Both the position numbers and the translations under genes were made by a program. A DNA stretch of 5,150 nt from Deltaproteobacteria bacterium (lineage in GTDB: Bacteria; Desulfobacterota; DSM-4660; Desulfatiglandales; Desulfatiglandaceae): contig JAFDJF010000244.1 of NCBI GenBank assembly GCA_019307645.1, positions 1-5,150 on the forward strand, written 5' to 3'. Below, piece after piece: positions 1-5,150 of this stretch; position 1 is the stretch's first letter, and each line of letters opens with the position of its first letter. Below the pieces are notes generated by a model that was not told where the DNA came from, made no database searches, and saw nothing but the letters and a program-made list of their open reading frames with translations.

Positions 1-122
1 AAAACGATGAAGATATCCTCCCGAATCCTCAGAATATCATCCACCTCAAAAACCTTTGATATGTCTGACGTATTCCAGCATCAAATTCACAGGATGAATG
101 CCATTTAATCGGACAGATCCAT
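1..122. other. left-edge stretch without a supported gene
   Basis: I see no gene here that I can name. On the plus strand, frame 1 is open from the edge for 35 codons to a TAA at 106-108, but its composition does not look protein-like. On the minus strand, the frame open from about position 80 to the left edge reads like real protein near the edge (VDDILRIREDIFIV). It has no ATG; a GTG at 42-44 is possible. It could be the start or remnant of a gene lying mostly outside the window, downstream of the IHF/HU remnant. It is too short to identify. Confidence 0.3.
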
Positions 123-323
123 TCAATCTCGCCCATTCAAACTATCCTTCAACTGCTCGGAACACTGAAATGATACCACCTTCGTGGCTTCCAAATATAG
201 ATCTTCCCCTGAGGCAGGATTTCTGCCTTTACGTCCGAGCTTGTCTTTTACGCAGAACTTGTCGAACCGGAGATGAGGACATCCTCTTCTGATTCAACAG
301 ATTTCTTCATAAATTTCAAATAG
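123..323 (-). pseudogene. frameshifted IHF/HU-family DNA-binding protein remnant
   Basis: Three consecutive minus-strand frames together give most of an integration host factor/HU subunit. Positions 323 to about 303 read LFEIYEE. Positions 301-266 continue as SVESEEDVLISG. Positions 266-123 give a 47-residue uninterrupted C-terminus starting FDKFCVKDKLGRKGRNP, then ASGEDLYLEATKVVSFQC, and ending at a TGA at 123-125. The GFxxF...GRNPxTGE signature of the DNA-wrapping beta-arm is clear (here GRNPASGED). The order and spacing match the family once one extra base near 300-303 and one missing T near 266-268 are corrected. Further upstream, a minus-strand reading at 331-426 with TLT..KAYL and an AAAGGA before it may be the decayed N-terminus; that span would fit the usual length of about 95-100 residues. 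Family members bend or wrap DNA in the nucleoid. The variant resembles IHF-alpha proteins annotated in Desulfobacterota. Two frameshifts argue for a pseudogene, though sequencing errors in an intact gene cannot be excluded. It points away from the cluster at 505. Confidence 0.82.
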
Positions 324-504
324 TATGTTAAGAACAAATTTTATCGCAACCTCTCACAGCTTCTCTGATACTGGCTCTTTCCAAGTAGTTCTCAAGTAAT
401 AAATAAGCCTTGTTTTCTGTCAGCGTTCCTTTAAGATTGATCCGAAATGAACACTATTTTTGTCATCTCGATTTAAGTACATTGAATGAGGAGGTCTTTA
501 AATA
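324..504. other. AT-rich upstream region of the operon
   Basis: The stretch lies between the recognisable part of the IHF/HU remnant and the first intact gene. It is AT-rich, and its left half may hold the decayed N-terminus of that remnant on the minus strand (about 331-426). A transcript for the downstream genes should start here, but I found no -35/-10 pair with good matches at 16-18 bases. TTGATC at 437-442 and TTGTCA at 460-465 have no matching -10 box. The only firm signal is the ribosome binding site GAGGAGGT at 488-495, nine bases before the ATG at 505. Confidence 0.5.
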
Positions 505-1260
505 ATGGCGTATGATACGATATTGTATGAAAATGAGGACGGCGCCGGCATTATTACCATGAACCGTCCAGAACGTCGGAATGCATTGAGCCCTGCACTT
601 GTAAGAGAAATGACGGATGTATTGGAAAAAATCAGGGATGATGAGACAATCAAGGCGGTCATAATCAGCGGCGGAGAAAAGTTCTTTTGCTCCGGTATGG
701 ATTTAAAGGAGCCATCTGAAAATCTGCTCGATGAAATAAGAAAATTTTATAAACTGATCGAAAACGCTGACATGCCGGTAATTGCTGCCATAAATGGCCA
801 TTGTCTGGCTGGTGGTTTAGAAATGGCCATTTCCTGCGATCTCAGAATAGCGGCAGAGGATGCGACCTTTGGGCTACCGGAAATACAATTTGGCGCACTC
901 GCGATCGGGGGTGCAACACAAAGATTGCCACGGCTTATTGGCATGGGAAAGGCAAAGGAGTTGCATTTTATGGGAGAGCCGATCGATGCCCAAGAGGCAT
1001 ACAGAATTGGGCTGGTCAACAAAATTGTGCCTGCTGCATCGGTTATGGACGAAGCCAAAAAAATGGCAGGCACGCTTGCCCTGAGGTCGCGATCTGCCCT
1101 CAAAATGGCAAAATTCCTGATTAACACAGGGATGAGAACAGATCTCAACACCGGCATGGAGATTGAAACCGAGGTTTCCAAAGGGCTCTTCCATTCAGTT
1201 CCTGAAGAGATGAAAAAGGCGGCTGAGAGAGAAGGGGTCTATAAGAAGATATTTGAGTAG
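505..1260 (+). CDS. enoyl-CoA hydratase/isomerase family protein (crotonase fold)
   Basis: This 251-residue protein is close to the usual 255-260 of single-domain crotonases. Family members add water across the double bond of a 2-enoyl-CoA, giving a 3-hydroxyacyl-CoA in the cytoplasm; some are isomerases or C-C hydrolases. Features seen: an N-terminal strand with MNRPERRNALS (19-29), the oxyanion-hole segment FCSGMDL (61-67), the second oxyanion segment NGHCLAGGLE (97-106), and CDLRIAAEDATFGLPE (111-126). E106 and E126 are 20 residues apart, like Glu144 and Glu164 of rat mitochondrial hydratase, so both catalytic acids appear present and hydratase activity is the best guess. GGATQRLPRLIG (135-146) and the C-terminal helices for trimer formation follow. 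The ATG is preceded by a near-perfect ribosome binding site (488-495). It is the first gene of the cluster, and the next gene starts 104 bases on. Its exact substrate cannot be read from sequence. Context suggests it supplies a 3-hydroxyacyl-CoA to the thiolase-fold proteins downstream. Confidence 0.93.
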   Translation: MAYDTILYENEDGAGIITMNRPERRNALSPALVREMTDVLEKIRDDETIKAVIISGGEKFFCSGMDLKEPSENLLDEIRKFYKLIENADMPVIAAINGHCLAGGLEMAISCDLRIAAEDATFGLPEIQFGALAIGGATQRLPRLIGMGKAKELHFMGEPIDAQEAYRIGLVNKIVPAASVMDEAKKMAGTLALRSRSALKMAKFLINTGMRTDLNTGMEIETEVSKGLFHSVPEEMKKAAEREGVYKKIFE

Positions 1261-1282
1261 GAGTAGGCGCTCACAGGTTTAA

Positions 1283-1315
1283 AGGTTTCCCCCCGATCGT
1301 ATCGAGGGGAGACTT
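1283..1315 (+). repeat. strong intra-operon hairpin (inverted repeat)
   Basis: Arms at 1283-1297 and 1301-1315 pair over 14 of 15 positions, including two G-U wobbles, around a three-base loop (CGT). The core is TCCCC with GGGGA and CGAT with ATCG, separated by a single C-A mismatch (1293/1305). No T-run follows, so it does not look like an intrinsic terminator. It sits in the only long gap of the cluster, about 50 bases before the next start. It may be a processing or mRNA-stability element that sets different levels for the hydratase and the downstream genes, or a protein-binding site. The pairing is seen in the sequence; the role is inferred. Confidence 0.6.
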
Positions 1316-1354
1316 CTGAACCCGTGAACGGTTGCGGCAGGCAAAGCTCGGATC

Positions 1355-1360
1355 AGGAGG
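1355..1360 (+). promoter_or_regulatory. ribosome binding site fixing the thiolase-fold gene start
   Basis: AGGAGG lies four bases before the ATG at 1365. The reading frame extends upstream to a TTG at 1332, but that codon has no ribosome binding site and would add 11 residues before the conserved MKKKVGIIGI start. The ATG at 1365 is therefore preferred. Confidence 0.85.
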
Positions 1361-1364
1361 AACC

Positions 1365-2507
1365 ATGAAAAAAAAGGTCGGTATAATTGGAATAAACCAA
1401 ACAAGGCATGAGTCGGCGAAGCGCGATACTGAACTTGCCGAAATGATCTTTGAAGTAACAAGCGGCGCCCTTGAAGATGCCCGGCTTACGATAAAGGATA
1501 TCGACAGCGTCGTATTGGCAGCGCATGATTTAATAGACGGCAGGAGTATCACCAGCATGCTGACGGCTCCCCCTGCCGGCTGCCACCTAAAAGATGAAAT
1601 CAGACTTGGTGACGATGGGGCATTTGCGGTTGCTCTGGCCTGGATGCGACTTCTGTCCGGTGAATTCAATACGTCTCTGGTCGTGAGCTGGAGCAAACTT
1701 TCAGAAGGTGATTTTGATGCCATCACCAGTCTTAACTTTGATCCGATGCTCTACCGGCCTTTGGGCTTTAATTATGTAACAGCCCATGCGCTTCAGGCCA
1801 TGAGGTTCATGTCTCGATCGGAAGTAACCGAGGCCCAGGCAGCAAAAGTCACGGTAAAAAATCGCTCAAATGCCCTGAATAACCCTCTGGCGCACTTGAA
1901 AGAAAGCGTTGGCCTTGATGATGTTCTAACATCAAAGTTATTGGCATGGCCTCTAAAAGAACTTGACTTGCCGCCTGCCACAGACGGCGCCTGTGCGATG
2001 GTACTGACAACGGAGGAGAATGTTCAGCGGAGTGACAATAATGTGGCTTGGATAAAGGGAGCCGGCTGGGCAAATGATACTTACTACTTAGGGGACAAAG
2101 AGTTGGGTGAGCTTTCATCGCTTGCCACAGCAGCACAGACGGCATACCGGATGGCCGGCATCGAGGATCCGCTGGAGCAACTTGACGTGGCAGAGGTCCA
2201 CGATCTGACATCGTTCCACGAGTTGATGGCATATGAAGCGCTTGGATTCTGCAGACAAGGAGAGGCCGGAATGCTGATTGACCAAGAAATGACTTCCATG
2301 GAAGGGACGCTGCCTGTTAACCCCTCAGGAGGCGCTTTGTCTTCACACCCGTATACAGCCGTTGGGTTAATCAGGGTGGCAGAGGCAGCCATGCAGGTTA
2401 CGGGCGGCGCAGAAGGGCATCAGGTGCCCGGGGTTGAAAACGCCCTGGCACACGGAGCAAGCGGCATGTGCGGACAGACCAATTGTGTGCTAATCCTAGG
2501 CAAATAG
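1365..2507 (+). CDS. thiolase-fold protein A, SCP2-thiolase-like, lacking the nucleophilic Cys
   Basis: This 380-residue protein has the two-domain thiolase fold throughout: VGIIGINQT at the N-terminus, ALEDARLTIKDIDSVV (35-50), SNALNNPLAH (168-177), DGACAMVL (207-214), EVHD (277-280), VNPSGGALSSHP (318-329) and a Gly-rich C-terminus. Thiolases cleave or form C-C bonds of 3-oxoacyl-CoA, using a cysteine in a C-A-S/T-G motif. The matching segment here reads RLGDDGAFAVALAWM (80-94) and has no cysteine; the nearest is C73. The two histidines of the family appear kept: H279 (EVHD) and H328 (SHP, where GHP is usual). Loss of the nucleophile suggests it is not a classical thiolase. The steroid-side-chain aldolase Ltp2 is a thiolase-fold enzyme repurposed for retro-aldol cleavage and active with a DUF35 partner, and two DUF35 genes lie downstream. 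An alternative is a non-catalytic or complementary subunit. It lies 13 bases before its paralog and shares motifs such as NALNNPxAH, LDDVL/IDDVL and SDGACA/TDGACA with it. Confidence 0.9.
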   Translation: MKKKVGIIGINQTRHESAKRDTELAEMIFEVTSGALEDARLTIKDIDSVVLAAHDLIDGRSITSMLTAPPAGCHLKDEIRLGDDGAFAVALAWMRLLSGEFNTSLVVSWSKLSEGDFDAITSLNFDPMLYRPLGFNYVTAHALQAMRFMSRSEVTEAQAAKVTVKNRSNALNNPLAHLKESVGLDDVLTSKLLAWPLKELDLPPATDGACAMVLTTEENVQRSDNNVAWIKGAGWANDTYYLGDKELGELSSLATAAQTAYRMAGIEDPLEQLDVAEVHDLTSFHELMAYEALGFCRQGEAGMLIDQEMTSMEGTLPVNPSGGALSSHPYTAVGLIRVAEAAMQVTGGAEGHQVPGVENALAHGASGMCGQTNCVLILGK

Positions 2508-2520
2508 AAAAGGAGGTGCC

Positions 2521-3702
2521 ATGGGTCGTAGAGTAGCAATTGTGGGCACAGGGCAAACACCCTATACGAAAAGACGGAAAGACGTTTCGATGCCCGAGTT
2601 GGTTCATGAAGCGGCAAAGAAAGCGCTTGAGGACGCGGAACTGACCATAGAAGATATCGATGCGGTGGTCTTCGGCACTGCGCCCGAGGCATTTGAGGGG
2701 GTCAATTGTCCTGATAAGTGGGCCGCCGATGGTGTGGGAGCCCTGAACAAGCCGTTTATGCGGATCAATACTGGCGGGGCAACCGGAGGGTCTGCGGCCC
2801 TTGCCGGAGTAACCCACGTTTCGAGCGGTCAGTTTGACAAAGTTCTGGTCGTGGCTTCCCAAAGGGTGGGGCAGACACCCAATGCGCAAAAAATATTGGG
2901 GCTTATCTGGGATCCTGTTTTTGCGACAGGCCTATCCCTAAACCTTATTACGACCGTTGCCATGGCAACCGCCGCCCTCATGGAAGGTTATGGCTTGAGT
3001 GAAAGGCATATGGCAAAGATCTCGGTCAAGGATCATCTTAATGCCCTGAACAATCCTTACGCTCATGTACGCAAACAAGTTGACATTGATGATGTACTTG
3101 ATTCCATGACCCTGATCTGGCCCATTAAACTATTTGACTGCTGCCCCAGCTCGGACGGGGCTTGTGCGGTTATCTTCGCTGCCGGGGAAGAAGCAACAAA
3201 GATCACCCCCACGCCTGCCTGGGTCATTGGAACCGGGGCAACGAGCCTTGTTTCCAGCCAGGGAGAAGTCTCCGCTGATACGGGCGGTATAGGGCAGCTC
3301 GCATTTGAACGGGCATACAAAATGGCAGGTATTGATAACCCGAAAAAGCAGATAGATGTGGTTGAAAGTTATTCCCCCTTTTCCACTGCAGAAATTAGTA
3401 ATTACGTGGAGATGGGCTTCGCAGAAACCATGACAGATGCAATAAAGCTGGTAGAAGAAGGCTTTGGAGAAATGACAGGGGAGGTTCCCTTTAACCCTTC
3501 CGGCGGCGTGCTTTGCGCTAATCCCATTGGCGCCACAGCCCTGGTCAGGGTGGCGGAAACCGCACTCCAGGTGATGGGAAAGGCAGAAAAGCGTCAGGTC
3601 CCGGATGTCAAAGTGGCCCTGGCCCAGGGACTGGGAGGATCGCCTGGTCCCGGATCAGCGACATTTACCAATTGCATGGTCTTATCAAAAAAACCGCTCT
3701 AG
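2521..3702 (+). CDS. thiolase-fold protein B, lacking the Cys and both His of the thiolase site
   Basis: This is a 393-residue thiolase-superfamily protein, the usual length for the family. It starts MGRRVAIVGTGQTPYTK with AGGAGGT (2511-2517) just upstream. Landmarks: ALEDAELTIEDIDAVVFG (36-52), RINTGGATGGSAAL (81-94), VKDHLNALNNPYAHV (169-183), PSSDGACAV (209-217), ESYSPFSTAE (282-291), FNPSGGVLCANPIGAT (324-339) and a Gly-rich GLGGSPGPG near the end. Aligned on these motifs, the nucleophile position of the C-A-T-G signature is G86 (GATG), the first histidine (VHD) is Y284, and the GHP histidine is N334 (ANP). All three classical residues are thus changed while the scaffold is well kept, so the protein is not simply decaying. 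It may be a partner subunit to protein A, or a retro-aldolase using tyrosines, as proposed for the Ltp2 aldolase. The next gene begins 10 bases on, with its ribosome binding site overlapping this stop. Substrate unknown. Confidence 0.9.
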   Translation: MGRRVAIVGTGQTPYTKRRKDVSMPELVHEAAKKALEDAELTIEDIDAVVFGTAPEAFEGVNCPDKWAADGVGALNKPFMRINTGGATGGSAALAGVTHVSSGQFDKVLVVASQRVGQTPNAQKILGLIWDPVFATGLSLNLITTVAMATAALMEGYGLSERHMAKISVKDHLNALNNPYAHVRKQVDIDDVLDSMTLIWPIKLFDCCPSSDGACAVIFAAGEEATKITPTPAWVIGTGATSLVSSQGEVSADTGGIGQLAFERAYKMAGIDNPKKQIDVVESYSPFSTAEISNYVEMGFAETMTDAIKLVEEGFGEMTGEVPFNPSGGVLCANPIGATALVRVAETALQVMGKAEKRQVPDVKVALAQGLGGSPGPGSATFTNCMVLSKKPL

Positions 3703-3705
3703 GAG
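3701..3705 (+). promoter_or_regulatory. ribosome binding site fixing the first DUF35 gene start
   Basis: AGGAG overlaps the stop codon of the preceding gene (TAG 3700-3702) and lies seven bases before the ATG at 3713. The frame is open back to 3605, but that part lies wholly within the thiolase-fold gene, so the long form is not used. An ATG at 3731 is a weaker alternative. The arrangement suggests translational coupling. Confidence 0.8.
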
Positions 3706-3712
3706 TCAAAAA

Positions 3713-4192
3713 ATGCAGGGGAAAAAAGAAATGCAGCAGGAGCTTCTGGAAATGCCGGGCAAGTGGGATCTTCCCTGGCTGTATGCTGCGGGCAAGGTCG
3801 GAAGCAAGTATATCACCGCATTAAGAGACGAGGCCCGCATACTGGCAACAAAATGTCCGGATTGCGGGCGTGTGCTTTTACCACCCAAAGCATATTGTGA
3901 ACGGTGTTTCGTATCGTGCAGGGACAACTGGGTAGAGCTGGAGCCGAAAGGAACTTTAGTATCTTATGCCATTATTACGCTTCCTTTTCCGGGAGAACGG
4001 GAACCGCCGTTCATTGTGGGGTATTTCAATATTAACGGCGCAACAACAAATATCCCTCAATTCCTGGAAGGAGTGGATTTATCTGACGTGGAAAAAGCCA
4101 GAAAGGAAATTCAAGTGGGGATGCCGGTTAAAGTGGTGTTCAACGAAAAGAGAGAAGGCAGACTAAGTGACTTTCATATGGAGCCAATTTAA
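3713..4192 (+). CDS. DUF35 zinc-ribbon/OB-fold protein A, thiolase partner subunit
   Basis: This 159-residue protein has the DUF35 architecture: an N-terminal helical segment with KWDLPWLY (17-24), a rubredoxin-like zinc ribbon with C48, C51, C62 and C65 (CPDC and CERC), then an OB-fold from about 73 with NWVELEPKGTLVSY, PPFIVGYFNI (98-107) and VGMPVKVVF (135-143). The family has no catalysis of its own known to me. Its members bind thiolase-fold partners and help hold the acyl-CoA, as BbsA does with thiolase BbsB, the ChsH2 DUF35 domain with aldolase Ltp2, and archaeal DUF35 proteins between thiolase and HMG-CoA synthase. All four cysteines are present, so a structural zinc is likely. The gene follows thiolase-fold protein B by 10 bases and precedes a paralog by 25, which supports a complex with one or both thiolase-fold proteins. 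Which pairs with which cannot be read from sequence. Confidence 0.92.
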   Translation: MQGKKEMQQELLEMPGKWDLPWLYAAGKVGSKYITALRDEARILATKCPDCGRVLLPPKAYCERCFVSCRDNWVELEPKGTLVSYAIITLPFPGEREPPFIVGYFNINGATTNIPQFLEGVDLSDVEKARKEIQVGMPVKVVFNEKREGRLSDFHMEPI

Positions 4193-4217
4193 ATGATGCG
4201 GCAGGGGGAAAAAGGAA

Positions 4218-4691
4218 ATGATAGAAGCGGTTGATACCATCGAAGTGCCTGCAAAATGGGAAGTCCCTTATAATTATGATATCGGGGAGACCGGAAGCAG
4301 GTTTTTTGTGGAGTTGCGGGACAATGCACGCCTTCTGGCAACGCGGTGCCCCGAGTGTGGTCGAGTGCTTTTTCCGCCGCGCTCTTTTTGTGAACGATGC
4401 TTTGTCTCTTTAAAGAAAAATTGGGTTGAACTCAAACCCGAGGGGACATTGGAGGCCTTCACCCTTGTCACCGAAGATTATTATTTTCCCGGCATGCCTG
4501 AAACGCCATACGTGATTTGCCTGGTCAAGTTCGGAGAAGCTTCCACGTCCATCCCGCAAATCCTTAGAGGGGTGGATCTTTCCGATCCGAGAAAAACAGT
4601 GCAAGAGTTAGCGGTGGGTATGCAAGTCAGGGCTGTTTTCAAAGACAGACGTGAGGGCCGAATAGAGGACTTCCACGTTGAGCCTGTCTGA
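4218..4691 (+). CDS. DUF35 zinc-ribbon/OB-fold protein B, paralog of the preceding gene
   Basis: This 157-residue protein has the same layout as its neighbour: KWEVPYNY (13-20), a zinc ribbon with C44, C47, C58 and C61 (CPEC and CERC), then an OB-fold with NWVELKPEGTLEAF (68-81), TPYVICLVKF (96-105) and VGMQVRAVF (133-141). It ends in EDFHVEPV where its neighbour ends in SDFHMEPI. By eye about half of the residues are identical, highest around the ribbon, so the pair comes from a tandem duplication followed by divergence. The loop after the first OB strands is longer here (TEDYYFPGMPE, 85-95) and differs from the neighbour's LPFPGEREP; in this family that region may face the partner or the acyl group. 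A purine-rich stretch GGGGGAAAAAGGA (4204-4216) serves as ribosome binding site. Likely role: the second DUF35 subunit for a thiolase-fold partner encoded upstream. Confidence 0.92.
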   Translation: MIEAVDTIEVPAKWEVPYNYDIGETGSRFFVELRDNARLLATRCPECGRVLFPPRSFCERCFVSLKKNWVELKPEGTLEAFTLVTEDYYFPGMPETPYVICLVKFGEASTSIPQILRGVDLSDPRKTVQELAVGMQVRAVFKDRREGRIEDFHVEPV

Positions 4692-4759
4692 CAGGGTATT
4701 TGAAAGCCTTTTTATGGTGACTGCAAAGGATATACAATAGGCAAGAATGGAGTAGCGTC
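4692..4759. other. 68-base gap before the CoA-transferase gene
   Basis: The gap holds a ribosome binding site GGAG (4749-4752) seven bases before the ATG at 4760. A small inverted repeat, CCTGT at 4683-4687 with ACAGG at 4691-4695, straddles the stop codon of the DUF35 gene. Its stem is only five pairs and the T-run (4709-4713) is too far away, so it is not a convincing terminator. TACAAT at 4733-4738 resembles a -10 box, but no good -35 box stands 16-18 bases upstream. Read-through from the upstream genes seems most likely. Confidence 0.45.
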
Positions 4760-5150
4760 ATGAAAGAAACGGCACTGGAAGGGCTCATGGTGCTCGATCT
4801 CACCAAGTTGGCTTCAGGTCCTTATTGCACAATGCTCCTGGGGGACATGGGTGCGGAAATAATCAAGGTAGAGGCGGGTGGGGGTCGGGCAGGAGAAGCA
4901 TTCCTGCCCGGCATCGCCGAAGACGAGGAAGATCAAAGCGTAGTGAATGCTGCGGCCCGAAATAAGAGAAGCCTGGTTCTCAATCTAAAAACAGAAGAAG
5001 CCCGGAAGATTTTCTATCAACTGGCCAAAGAAGCGGATGTCATTGTGGAAGAGTTCAGGCCGGGCGTTGTAAAACGCCTCGGGGTCGATTACGAAACCAT
5101 AAGAAAAATAAATCCAGGGATTATTTATTGTTCGATCACCGCTTTTGGCC
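4760..5150 (+). CDS. class III (CaiB/BaiF) CoA-transferase, N-terminal part, cut by window edge
   Basis: The first 130 codons of a family III acyl-CoA transferase are present; the reading frame stays open to the right edge, and full family members are about 380-430 residues. Motifs seen: VLDLTKLASGPYCTMLLGDM (11-30), GAEIIKVE (31-38), ARNKRSLVLNLK (66-77), ADVIVEEFRPG (92-102), LGVDY and INPGIIYCSITAFG (117-130). These enzymes move CoA from a donor such as succinyl-CoA to a carboxylic acid through an aspartyl-CoA intermediate; the catalytic Asp (near residue 169 in formyl-CoA transferase) lies beyond the window. A few members are instead racemases such as alpha-methylacyl-CoA racemase. Residues 44-65 carry an acidic insert-like stretch (EDEEDQ). 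The position at the end of the cluster fits activation of the pathway's acid substrate, as BbsEF does in anaerobic toluene degradation. Start chosen from GGAG at 4749-4752 and the conserved N-terminus. Confidence 0.9.
   Translation, partial: MKETALEGLMVLDLTKLASGPYCTMLLGDMGAEIIKVEAGGGRAGEAFLPGIAEDEEDQSVVNAAARNKRSLVLNLKTEEARKIFYQLAKEADVIVEEFRPGVVKRLGVDYETIRKINPGIIYCSITAFG

Noticed and set aside
212..228. AGGCAG / CTGCCT inverted repeat with a five-base loop, possible terminator
   Set aside because: The stem is six pairs with only three T residues after it, and it lies within the IHF/HU remnant where the sequence is explained by former coding.
98..292. 64-codon plus-strand open frame
   Set aside because: It lies opposite the clear IHF/HU remnant, has no ribosome binding site, and its translation resembles no protein family I know.
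747..1194. Several 60-144 codon open frames on both strands inside the hydratase gene
   Set aside because: They are shadows of a gene with intact crotonase motifs and lack ribosome binding sites.
1322..1331. CCGT-GA-ACGG inverted repeat before the first thiolase-fold gene
   Set aside because: Four-base arms with a two-base centre are expected by chance and cannot form a stable hairpin.
4683..4713. Small hairpin followed by a T-run after the second DUF35 gene, possible terminator
   Set aside because: The stem has five pairs and the T-run starts 14 bases after it, so it does not meet the form of an intrinsic terminator.
4733..4738. TACAAT as an internal -10 promoter box before the CoA-transferase
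   Set aside because: No acceptable -35 element stands at the right distance; TTGAAA at 4700-4705 is too far upstream (27 bases).
1..5150. CRISPR arrays, tRNA or rRNA genes, insertion sequences
   Set aside because: I saw no regularly spaced repeats, no tRNA-like cloverleaf, no transposase motifs and no terminal inverted repeats with target duplications.

Overview
The window is about 5.15 kb of bacterial DNA. It carries one plus-strand gene cluster for acyl-CoA metabolism, and upstream of it the remains of a minus-strand gene for an IHF/HU-type DNA-binding protein. Moderate base composition, strong AGGAGG-type ribosome binding sites, the style of the IHF-like remnant (GFxKFCVKxK followed by GRNP) and the set of CoA enzymes all resemble anaerobic Desulfobacterota (the former Deltaproteobacteria). 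That assignment is an inference from sequence style, not a proven taxonomy.

Layout. Positions 1-504 hold no intact gene. Read on the minus strand, 123-323 is a recognisable but frameshifted C-terminal two-thirds of an IHF/HU protein, and its degraded N-terminal part may reach about 426. The cluster then runs left to right: an enoyl-CoA hydratase/isomerase-family protein (505-1260); a 104-base gap with a strong hairpin; two tandem thiolase-fold proteins (1365-2507 and 2521-3702); two tandem small DUF35 proteins, each with a four-cysteine zinc ribbon and an OB-fold (3713-4192 and 4218-4691); and the start of a class III (CaiB/BaiF) CoA-transferase that runs off the right edge (4760-5150). Most junctions are 10-70 bases, each start has a ribosome binding site, and no convincing terminator lies between genes, so this looks like one operon.

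How they may work together. Thiolase-fold proteins that need a DUF35 partner are known from benzoylsuccinyl-CoA thiolase (BbsAB), from archaeal acetoacetyl-CoA thiolase/HMG-CoA synthase complexes, and from the steroid side-chain aldolase Ltp2-ChsH2. Here both thiolase-fold proteins lack the nucleophilic cysteine, and the second also lacks both usual active-site histidines. The hydratase keeps both catalytic glutamates, and no 3-hydroxyacyl-CoA dehydrogenase is visible. The most interesting reading is a hydratase plus DUF35-dependent retro-aldolase route: the CoA-transferase activates an acid, the hydratase makes a 3-hydroxyacyl-CoA, and a heteromeric thiolase-fold/DUF35 complex cleaves it without oxidation to a 3-ketone. 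This is a hypothesis; the substrate cannot be read from the sequence.
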